Of a stretch of 64,000 bases of DNA, positions 56,801-64,000 are shown piece after piece. The DNA comes from Tubiluchus corallicola (taxonomy: Eukaryota > Priapulida > Priapulimorpha > Priapulimorphida > Tubiluchidae). Where the stretch lies: positions 62,001-126,000 of the forward strand of contig JAQGDQ010000308.1 in the NCBI GenBank assembly GCA_030141605.1. Direction: 5' to 3'. A program made the translations under genes and the position numbers. Numbering within the stretch: position 1 is the stretch's first letter; the number at the start of each line of letters is the position of its first letter. Below the pieces are notes generated by a model. It was given only the letters and a program-made list of their open reading frames with translations. It did not search any database and had not been told where the DNA came from.

Positions 56801-59800
56801 GTGAATCTATTCAGCCATCAACCTCGCCACCATTCACCAGAATAAGCAGCCATCCCTTACAATGAGAAACAAAGCTTATTTTGTTTTAATATTGTTCTTT
56901 AAATGGCTGCCATTAAAAGCCTATTAGCTCAGACTAAATGCGGATGCTGGAAAACACTAAAATGAGCTTTTGATTTGACAACAATAGTTGGAGAAAAAGA
57001 TTGATACGGCACAGTTAAATCGATGCTTGCTAGCTCTTATTGATCAAAACTGCAAACTCTTCTGCAGATGCTTGTATATTTGAAAGGAGCTAAAAAATAG
57101 TCTCAGCCATACTTAATCCTACAAAAGCGTTTAACACAAAAAATCTTTAAAGATTCAGCACAAGTATTGTAGACACAACTGACATCAGCTGTCCACTTTG
57201 CCTGCTTGATGGCTTTCAAAATGACCTGCTGCAGACACGCACTGCTACAGGTGGACAGACCACAAAACAAATCAGTCCAGTAAGAGATGGAAAAATTGGA
57301 AGCTTCGCTATTCACTGCCAAAAAACAGTTTGTAGACCGACGAAAGATACAATCGAGCAGACAGAGAGATTAGTGAAAGACCACACAACCATAAAACAGT
57401 GATAGTTTACGTGTCCATTGCCTGTGAACCTCAGCAATTTAGTATGGAAAGGCATTATGCAGTATTAATTATTTAATATTATGGGGGTTACCACATATGT
57501 ATATATATATATATATATATATGTACATACATACTACATACATATACATGAGCATATATGTACGTACACGTAAGTAAAAAAAGAAAACCTTAACTTACTG
57601 TACAGTAAAGACATCTGATAGAATGTCAAACTGTGTGTAAAATCTTGCTTTTTTATCAAAAATACTTTATAGCTTTTACTTGACAACAGCATACCTCAAG
57701 TTTCTCCCTGAATTGCTCCACCTTATTGCGCATGTCATAGACGATAGAAGGCGTCTCTCCTCCCTCCACTAGAACTTTCTGCTCCAAGGCACTGATTCTG
57801 GAAAATCAATTTCAGTTTAACTAATTAAGATTGCATAATCAATTATGTTAATACTAATTGTTCTACAATAAATCAATTCTAGAAATTAGTAATTGATGGT
57901 ATGTGTAATTAACATTATCAGTTTGCAATGCTATCAAAAACTATCATTTAAGCATTATTATTTCAAGTACAAGAAAGCAAGACTACATCAGAAAGATGCT
58001 TATGTATATTATTTTCTACACATACAACATAACTTTTATTCACAGTTATTAAATTGCATCACACGATATCAAACATTTCAATAAAAGGTTGACGTGAAAT
58101 AAATTTAATGAGAAAAACTCTTAAAATGTATCAGCATAGCTTAGAACATACACACAGTTTTAGTTTACTCATATAGATAAAATCCCTATTTAATGGAAAT
58201 AAGTGTTGAATTTTAGTTTTCAGTTGCTGCGGCCAGCCACATTTGTTGTGTTACAGCAAACAACTGTTTCATCTTTAAGGGGATTGAAAGAAGTTACAAT
58301 CCCTGCTTTCAATTTACGTCGCCTTAACTGCAACACAAGATTTATCTCAAAATGTTTTTATTCGCGCTATGCTTGCCTTCGCAACACGATAAAACTGTCA
58401 GCGCAAAATACGCTAAAACGTTTCATCGTGCTCAAGAGAAACTTACCGTGCAATTATTCATAACCGACAAAATAATGAGCATCTCACAAACAATTTCCAA
58501 CGGATTTATTCACAGACACTTTGTCCATTATTTGCATTGATATAAATGCAGTGAAAATCTTAAATGCAATTGCAAAGAATTAGAATATACGGGCTGCGTG
58601 CATCCAATAACGTAGTTTCTGCAGATGCATTTAAATAAGAATTAAAATTTATGTTTAAAATATAAACAAACTGTATCAGAATGCTCGCCAGGTGTTCTAA
58701 TTTCTGAAAAAGTTCTTCGTCAAGTTTTTCATAAAATCTAATGTTGCTGCTGCCAATAGCTACTTGCCATTATAGTTGCTGTTGCTGTTATTGTTGTTGT
58801 TGCTACTGCTGCTGCTGCTGCCACCACTGCATTACCACTGACATTGTCATTGTTAACAGTATTTTGTTAAAATCTAACTTAACACATTAGTTTTGACAGA
58901 ATGAAGACATGTGTGATATAATTCTATAAGACTGGAAATATAGCCAGGTTGAAATGGACCTACACTGCTAAGCAAATGAATGGATGTTACAAACTATTCA
59001 TACTGCTGTACTGATTCAGGGAATGTGGGAAAAGCATAACTGTACCAACGCTGTAGTGAAAACATACTCTTATCTCATTATTACACCCAGTTTTGACAAG
59101 TAAAGAAGCCAATGTCACCTATTTGGCATCCATAAAATCTTTCGCAAAATTGCAAAATTTCTTTTCTTTATAGTTTTGAAGCGACATCAGTTTACGAAAA
59201 ACTAAGAAAGAGTTTATAAGAGAAATATAGAAACAGAGTATATGTACGTTTTACATGGCACAGAAGCATAATGCACATGTAATGCACATTCACGGACGTG
59301 TGGTTGCCTAATACATATATATCTACCGCACATCAGCGGCACAAACGTAAGGCAAGTTCACTAATGCTTATACGTAGTCCAGTTGACATTTAAATATTTT
59401 AATCTAGTAAGCAACAATTTATATAGCTCACACAAACTTCAACTTCAGAACTGGTTGAGTCTTGGTCGCTGGATCACAAAATGTGCCAGTGTGAGACACT
59501 TGCATATGAAGCCTTTAGTATGACGTGAAATTAACTCTGAGCCATGCATTACCTCAGGTGAAATGACGTCAGCGTACGTCAATGTGTGATTACGCTTACC
59601 CGGACTGCGTGACGGGCAATCGATCGGGACACTGGTCAATCAACAGGAGTCAGGCGGATAACGAGCTTTAACTCATCGATTCAAGCCGTCAACGTTTTAA
59701 AATACCTATTCGTGGTGGCAATCATGGTGGCGTAAAACTCGATCGGCTGTACGAAAATTCATTGACGCGCAACTACCATGAAGACTTGAAGTGAGAAGGA

Positions 59801-62800
59801 ATATAACGACAGACAGATTTGATTATAAAACACTTCGGCTTACGCTACATTTTATTTATATTATTTTCAAACAAAGAGACCATATGGCTAAATCATAGAA
59901 TTATCAGCTTTTTTTACAAACTACCTCTTGGTAACCCATGTGGGCAAAATAAGTTTCATTCCGATTAACTAATGAAAATTTCGTTGTTTGCAACGACTTA
60001 CAATACTGAATTATAGTTATAATAGGTAAGCATGCTTCTTGCCCTTTCTTTCATTTCTCTTACATAAACTGCTAATAATTGCAAAAATACGAGTTTTAGG
60101 GGGAAAGTTAATAGAACACGTCGTCTTATGATGTATCACCTGTAGGCCAAGCAAATGAGCAAAATAAAGAACCAATGATCACAACAAATAGAAAATGTAC
60201 GTGCTAAAATGTCAACAACCAAAAGCTATTCGAAGTAAGGCTTCCAATGTCATTTCTTAACTGATTAAAATCTTGATATCATGTGGTTTGATTATATGCA
60301 AATGGAACCCGAGATAAGCATAAAGCAGCAAATCAGAAAGAAAAAAGATTACATACCTGCTTTCCAAAGCTCCGATATCAAAACCAAGTTGGGCTGCTAC
60401 ATTACCTAGAAAATCATTAGAAAACTTCATTCTTTGACAGACATTCAAAACCCTAAATACTGGCAGGGGCGTATATTTCGGATCATTTCCATTTAAAGGT
60501 ACCTATAGCTTCTGTTTGCTCACGAATTTTGTAGATATAGACACCAACACTGTAAACGGTTACAGAGTATTATGCATAACGTGGCGGAATCTACTGACAA
60601 GGAAGGAAAAGCATTATAAGTTAATGCCCCTTTAAGATGGGGCAAACTTATCATTATGACTATAGTGTGTATAACACGCGCAACGTCGGTACTGCCCACG
60701 ACTTAGACGATTGCTGCAGACACAATACATTTATTTAATGTTCATTTTCACAAAATAAGACAATAGCCTACAGGGTATTTTCACAGACATAATATTAAAA
60801 ACAATAAGATCTGTTAACAGACAATATAACATAATACACACATCAATGACATCACCATGTAGCAGATGCATGCCACCACTTACATTCACTACTACAACAT
60901 CCACCACGATGCATTTACCACTTACATTCATTACTACAACATCCACCACGATGCATTTACCACTTACATTCACTACTACAACATCCACCACGATGCATTT
61001 ACCACTTACATTCATTACTACAACATCCACCACGATGCATTTACCACTTACATTCATTACTACAACATCCACCACGATGCATTTACCACTTACATTCACT
61101 ACTACAACATCCACCACGATGCATTTACCACTTACATTCACTACTACAACATCCACCACGATGAATTTACCACTTACATTCATTACTACAACATCCACCA
61201 CGATGCATTTACCACTTACATTCACTACTACAACCATTTACCACTTACATTCACTACTACAACATCCACCACGATGCACTTACCACTTACATTCACTACT
61301 ACAACATCCACCACGATGCATTTACCACTTACATTCACTACTACAACATCCACCACGATGAATTTACCACTTACATTCATTACTACAACATCCACCACGA
61401 TGCATTTACCACTTACATTCACTACTACAACATCCACCACAGTGCATTTACCACTTACATTCACTACTACAACGTCCACCACGATGCATTTACCACTTAC
61501 ATTCACTACTACAACATCCACCATAGTGCATTTACCACTTACACTTACACACATAAGCTGTAATGCCGCCTCTGCATCGCCATTGAGAACATGCAGCAGT
61601 CTTCTACAGAGCCGACATTGGTTTTATTATAATTTAGAAAAATCCCCTTACCACTTACAAGTGCAAGTTTTTACATTTCCAAACTTGTGTTATGTCTTGA
61701 TAATCTTATGCATTACCATTAATGTCTTTTACTTATTAAATGTAAAAGATTCCTACTTTAGCGTTAAAACCATTTACCTAGCCCTGTAATAGAGCAAATA
61801 TTCGTTCTGCATAATACTAATAATACTTGTACACTGAATGCACAATATTCCATTGATCTGGGGACGCTGTGACTAGTGTAAATTAATAATGGGGGAGCTA
61901 AAATAATTGCATTCACTAATGAGCCATTTCCGGGCTTCCAGAAGATTTGATTACCGCGTTCAGTTGAAGCACCTTTTTGCATGAAAAATATAAAGACAAA
62001 GACAAGATTTATTTACCGTCGCTCATTTAACAGACAACATCAGCAGTAACGGCTATTTAGTGACTTACACTTTAGTGACTCACAATACAGGTAAAGACAC
62101 ACGCACAAACATGTAAGATATATGTGCTGGCGTGGCAGCCGCTAGTCTCGAACTGAAGACTGCATGGTCGCAGTCCGAAATCTAAATCACTCAGCCACCT
62201 AACCAAGGACAAACATTGCATGGCGCGGTTTCCTGTATAGCCCTGTCCACGTGAACGTTAATCTTAAGCATAACAAAAAGGCAAAATCAGTGTCCAGCAT
62301 CTAATTAGATACAATCATTATAAGCAAAAATTCACGAACAAAACTATCAAATTTCAATGAAATTCACATCGGCTACAGCAACTTCAACTAACTCTTAACA
62401 CTATGACCAAATTGGCCCTCTCTGAAAGTGGCTCGTTTCGTGAATAGCTAACATATTGTTCGTCTTTCAGCAAAATGAAGAAATCGGCTTACTGAAGTTC
62501 GTTTTGATTTATATTTTATTTGTACTGGCTTATCTTCCCTGGCGCAAGTAATTCGCTCTGCTTTATAAATCTTTTTCTTAGCGCACAAACATAACACTTA
62601 GGTAAACTCATGTGGACTTGCAGCTTTTCTTAAAGATTATAGCAATCAATGCTTTCTCGCTGCTAATGATGGAAAGCCCTTACTGCTAACCAACCTAAAT
62701 GGTCTTATTGTTATGACCCACTATTACGGTAACCGTACAGAGGATCTGCAATAAAGACCTAATTAATGCGGACTAATGCCTTTATTACACGTTTGCTGAT

Positions 62801-63630
62801 TAACAGAGCGTAATTAACAACATTTCTCAAAGAGATTCGACCAAAGTTGTATTTAATAATGATTAATCGAATCCAACGCGATGTTTAATTGCCTGATTCA
62901 ATTAATCTTGAGTGAGACCTAAAGGTGAACACTGAACAATAAGGGTATTGCTTTTCCTTACAAAAGTACCCCAAAGAAGGGCAGTGAACGCTCAATGTAA
63001 ATGCTATTGGTCCTGGCGTAGGACGTAAAAATATGGCTACAGATCGGGAGAATTAGAAATCTCATTGGCTTCTAAGGACCTTAACGTTTTCGGCAAGATT
63101 ACGAATACATTTTGAAGCGGATAAATTGTAAACACAGGCGAATCAATTTTTGGCAAAGAATTTCACAAGTACGCGGTCATATGGAAATCTGAATTCCAAA
63201 GAACTGCACAGATAAGAGACCCGAAGAAAATCCGGCGAAAACGAAGTAACCGCCTCAGGTAAGATCCTAGAAACGTCCTTGATAAGATTATGAGAAGCGG
63301 GGCAAAACGAGCCCTTGCAAGAAAACGATAAGAGATTAGAAGCCAGTGAGGACAGCCCTTGTGAGAAACCTCCATAAAAGTGACGTTAAAAAATTAGTTA
63401 AAAAATTAATGTAGGAAAAGGTCTATGATGAGCAAAAGACTTCACAGCTTCTTTGTCCGCATAGTAGCAAAAGTGACATTCATTAAGACGCACAAAATTC
63501 ACCTTCGTTTACGCACTGTCAATCTTCCAGGTAATACCAGTATTTAACAACACCAAATGCTACCTGTGATTAGACGCTCAGCCGTTTCATAAAGCTCGTT
63601 AATTTCCAGCAGCACGCAGCAGCACAACAT
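29864..63630 (-). CDS. PDE9A: PDE9A-like high-affinity cGMP 3',5'-cyclic phosphodiesterase (12 exons seen)
   Basis: Minus-strand exons: 63630-63564, 60405-60357, 57797-57695, 55614-55472, 44507-44366, 40613-40518, 40084-39962, 39099-38939, 35517-35412, 32163-32059, 31103-30957, 30046-29864 (stop TGA). All have GT-AG borders and matching phases, giving 474 codons from ATG 63630. The product hydrolyses cGMP to GMP. Catalytic ligands on this numbering: HNFRH with acid His189 and metal His193; H229-D230-x2-H233 in [13 protein letters not shown]340 in [10 protein letters not shown]; invariant Gln391 and clamp Phe394 in SQVGFIRF. The stretches [21 protein letters not shown] and [15 protein letters not shown] are close to PDE9A. 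The N-terminal 100 residues are helical or coiled-coil, with INEL followed later by [12 protein letters not shown], as in PDE9A before its catalytic domain. An upstream in-frame stop lies 16 codons before the chosen ATG. Further 5' exons beyond the window cannot be excluded, since PDE9A has many 5' splice variants. Confidence 0.93.
30088..30438 (+). mobile_element. G+C-rich LTR-like block in the last PDE9A intron
   Basis: This segment is clearly richer in G+C and CpG than its surroundings. It contains TTGTAACTG followed later by GGTGCTGCCCTCT. The solo LTR at 11238-11665, read on its coding strand, starts with TTGTAACTG followed by GGTGCTGCCATCT, so the two may be distant relatives. An AATAAA occurs near 30365. 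The inner pair GTGATTGAGTTCAA (30248-30261) and TTGAACTCAATCAC (30423-30436) is a 14-bp perfect inverted repeat. No target duplication is found, so the borders are uncertain and an inverted-repeat MITE is an alternative. Confidence 0.4.
32164..35411 (-). other. PDE9A intron between exons 9 and 10
   Basis: GT-AG intron of 3.2 kb. It holds the diverged repeat copy at 34015-34755 and no other recognisable feature. Confidence 0.7.
34015..34755. repeat. Diverged interspersed repeat, copy 2 (pair of 60-1075)
   Basis: Shares ordered blocks with 60-1075: AATGAACAATT-AAAATATTGAAAT around 34045, GGGATAAGTGTTTATATTGCA around 34578, and AAATTGATTTTACTTATTAC followed by GCTTATCACAATTTCATT around 34643-34688. 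It lacks the roughly 575-bp segment present in copy 1. Non-coding; family unknown. Confidence 0.55.
35518..38938 (-). other. PDE9A intron between exons 8 and 9
   Basis: GT-AG intron of 3.4 kb carrying the Harbinger-like MITE at 36352-36822. The short ORFs overlapping it are non-coding. Confidence 0.7.
36352..36822. mobile_element. PIF/Harbinger-type MITE (471 bp) with TAA target duplication
   Basis: The left end is GGGGCCATTCACATATAACG; the right end as reverse complement is GGGGCCGCCCATATATAACA. Together they give an imperfect inverted repeat of about 20 bp beginning GGGGCC. The trinucleotide TAA flanks both ends (36349-36351 and 36823-36825), the TWA duplication typical of PIF/Harbinger. 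Internally, CTTGCGTTACAATGG near 36410 recurs as CTTGCGTTATAATGG near 36745. There is no transposase. Confidence 0.82.
40614..44365 (-). other. PDE9A intron between exons 5 and 6
   Basis: GT-AG intron of 3.75 kb. It contains the retroelement tail at 43790-43892 and possibly a very diverged tRNA-derived SINE around 42050-42125. No gene seen. Confidence 0.6.
43790..43892 (+). mobile_element. Probable 3' tail of a retroelement with (TAATG)n end
   Basis: The sequence GATCCCGCTGTCGAAATAAA runs into AAAACC and then three copies of TAATG. An AATAAA followed by a short tandem tail is the usual end of a retroposed element. The 5' boundary is not visible. Confidence 0.4.
46375..47263. mobile_element. 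Fold-back element with inverted TCAAATGTAGAC motif arrays (889 bp)
   Basis: The left end ACTATAGGTTTTACACGTCA followed by AATGTAGAC is matched in inverted orientation by the right end GTCTACATTTGACATGTAAA followed by ACCTATAGT (28 of 29 positions). Inside each end is an array of degenerate units: on the left TCAAATGTAGACA and TCAAATGTGACTTA in alternation (46390-46510), and on the right their reverse complements (47070-47245). The central 560 bp is non-coding. The target duplication may be TA (inside CTATAG) but is ambiguous. Architecture resembles the AATGGCACA element at 6206-7321. Confidence 0.75.
47890..48060. repeat. Low-complexity ACACA/ATGGA tract
   Basis: Degenerate short repeats such as CAACACAATGGAACA and ACAACACAACACAAGACAAC. 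They create Cys/Leu/Val-rich minus-strand ORFs that are not genes. Confidence 0.7.
48085..48311 (+). mobile_element. Probable retroelement 3' end with (TAC)n tail
   Basis: Two related segments, GTTAACAAGAATTGTATTGA (about 48098) and GTTAACAAGAACTGTATTGA (about 48186), are followed by GAAAATAAAATTTTAC and then ACTACTACCACTACTACTAC. An AATAAA followed by a triplet tail fits a LINE/SINE 3' end. Confidence 0.5.
49053..49100. repeat. (ATT)n(AGT)n compound microsatellite
   Basis: Nine ATT units followed by about eight AGT units. Confidence 0.9.
51077..51103. repeat. (AT)n microsatellite
   Basis: Perfect TA run in the large PDE9A intron. Confidence 0.9.
52205..52275 (-). repeat. tRNA-derived SINE head or tRNA pseudogene
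   Basis: On the minus strand an A-box TAGCTTAGGTGG (52269-52258) fits TRGCNNAGYNGG exactly. A weaker B-box GGTTTAAGTCT (52225-52215) follows about 33 nt later. The spacing is tRNA-like, but stem complementarity is poor, so it is not a functional tRNA. Confidence 0.5.
55615..57694 (-). other. PDE9A intron between exons 3 and 4
   Basis: GT-AG intron. ORFs at 55961-56323 and 56341-56772 on the plus strand are open but lack any recognisable domain or splice context. Confidence 0.5.
57500..57522. repeat. (AT)n microsatellite
   Basis: Perfect TA run in PDE9A intron 3, flanked by degenerate TACATA sequence. Confidence 0.9.
58775..58830. repeat. TTG/CTG trinucleotide-rich tract
   Basis: Short GTTGCTGTTATTGTTGTTGT-type run ending in CTGCTGCTGCTG, within PDE9A intron 2. 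Confidence 0.8.
59564..59571. promoter_or_regulatory. Full palindromic CRE, TGACGTCA
   Basis: A perfect cAMP-response element, with half-sites ACGTCA at 59576-59581 and TGACGTG at 59521-59527. It lies about 135 bp inside the intron following the candidate alternative PDE9A exon, in a CpG-rich patch. Regulatory use is inferred. Confidence 0.35.
59706..59725 (-). CDS. PDE9A: Candidate alternative first exon of PDE9A
   Basis: On the minus strand, GCCACCATG is an ideal Kozak start. Six codons (M-I-A-T-T-N) and AG follow, then a donor GTATTT. The exon ends after two bases of a codon, the same phase as upstream exon 60405-60357. It can therefore splice in frame to exon 57797-57695, completing AG-A as Arg and continuing ISALEQKVL. 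The product would replace the first 38 residues by six. The surroundings (59450-59790) are rich in CpG. This is an inference from phase, Kozak and donor only. Confidence 0.5.
60866..61551. repeat. 42-bp minisatellite, about 16 copies
   Basis: The unit is roughly ATGCATTTACCACTTACATT, then CACTACTACAACATCCACCACG, repeated with a few point changes. One copy near 61235 lacks about 13 bp. The unit is a multiple of three and stop-free in several frames, which explains the long repetitive ORFs on both strands (307, 171, 168 and 108 codons). They have no splice signals or flanking coding sequence and lie inside PDE9A intron 1. I treat them as artefacts. Confidence 0.95.
62125..62215 (-). repeat. tRNA-derived SINE head
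   Basis: On the minus strand an A-box TGGCTGAGTGAT (62197-62186) is followed 33 nt later by a B-box-like GTTCGAGACT (62152-62143). Around them, GGTTAGGTGGCTGAGTGATT and AGTTCGAGACTAGCGGCTGC resemble a tRNA with a long variable part (Leu/Ser class). Acceptor-stem pairing is poor, which favours a SINE over a functional tRNA gene. Confidence 0.6.
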
Positions 63631-63782
63631 CTCTAATGCGCGGATTTTGAAAATGATTGAATATTTTCGCAAGATTTAATCCAAATGAAGTTCATGATTT
63701 TCTATTTAAGATTATTAGCAAACATCACAAAATTTGTGTAAAATACAATGTAAAAGCAATCGCTTTTTGTTCGCATACCTCA

Positions 63783-63975
63783 GCTATTGCACGAGGCACT
63801 ATGCGGGTAAAGGCGCATACTTGGCGTTCATTAGTGCCTTGTTCACATAACAAAGCTATTACGCTAAGCACTAAGTGGATAAGGCGCATACTTAGTATTC
63901 CTTGGTGCCTCACTCATATAACTCAGATATTACGCAAAACACTATTTCTTGGCGCCTATCACACATTCGCGATCA
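63783..63975. repeat. 72-73-bp tandem repeat, about 2.5 diverged copies
   Basis: Copies begin at 63783 (GCTATTGCACGAGGCACTAT), 63855 (GCTATTACGCTAAGCACTAA) and 63928 (partial, TATTACGCAAAACACTATTT). Shared core: AAGGCGCATACTT. It lies 150-350 bp upstream of the first visible PDE9A exon. Confidence 0.8.
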
Positions 63976-64000
63976 GTATGGCACAAAACCTCTCTATTCA

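Larger units (their letters stand above)
60406..63563 (-). other. PDE9A intron 1
   Basis: GT-AG intron containing the 42-bp minisatellite (60866-61551) and a SINE head (62125-62215). No gene seen elsewhere. Confidence 0.65.

Noticed and set aside
59445-59639. 64-codon minus-strand ORF in the CpG-rich patch as another PDE9A first exon
   Set aside because: It has no ATG at its start (TTG). A GTAAGC donor-like site occurs near 59600, but no initiating ATG supports a coding exon; a non-coding 5' exon remains possible.
60731-61789. 307-, 171-, 168- and 108-codon repetitive ORFs as a possible secreted repeat protein
   Set aside because: They exist in several frames and on both strands because the 42-bp unit is a multiple of three. 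They lack unique coding flanks and lie in a PDE9A intron. The array is direct and contiguous without spacers, so it is not CRISPR either.

Overview
The window is animal nuclear DNA: AT-rich (roughly one third G+C by eye), with spliced protein genes, long introns and many decayed transposons. I recognise four protein-coding genes. The proteins are metazoan-like. Intron size, a minor-spliceosome AT-AC intron and invertebrate-style repeats suggest a non-vertebrate metazoan such as a sponge or cnidarian, but I cannot name the lineage.

Layout, left to right. (1) 1-6013, minus strand: the 5' part of TTC33, a small TPR protein. Three coding exons are visible and the 3' part lies beyond the left edge. 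Inside TTC33 intron 1, on the same strand, sits a complete intronless gene for a NUDT7-like coenzyme A diphosphatase ending in a peroxisomal-type tripeptide. (2) 6200-14690: a transposon-rich spacer between the diverging TTC33 and LSG1 genes. It holds a fold-back element with AATGGCACA arrays, a decayed non-LTR retrotransposon, a solo LTR with a perfect 5-bp target duplication, and a hAT element with a perfect 8-bp target duplication that lies inside another repeat. (3) 14693-26992, plus strand: the complete 14-exon gene for LSG1, a circularly permuted GTPase of 60S ribosome biogenesis (638 aa). Its tenth intron is an AT-AC, U12-type intron. (4) 26993-29863: convergent intergenic space. (5) 29864-63630, minus strand: a 12-exon gene for a PDE9A-like cGMP phosphodiesterase, with all catalytic metal ligands present and a plausible alternative first exon at 59706-59725. 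Its introns hold a Harbinger-type MITE, a fold-back element, an LTR-like block, tRNA-derived SINE heads and a 42-bp minisatellite.

The genes belong to unrelated housekeeping and signalling pathways (CoA turnover, ribosome assembly, cGMP breakdown), and there is no operon logic. Most open reading frames outside these exons look like intron noise, retrotransposon debris or repeat artefacts. I found no new multi-gene system. The items most worth checking are the nested CoA diphosphatase gene, the AT-AC intron, the alternative PDE9A first exon, and the repeat families with inverted motif arrays at their ends.
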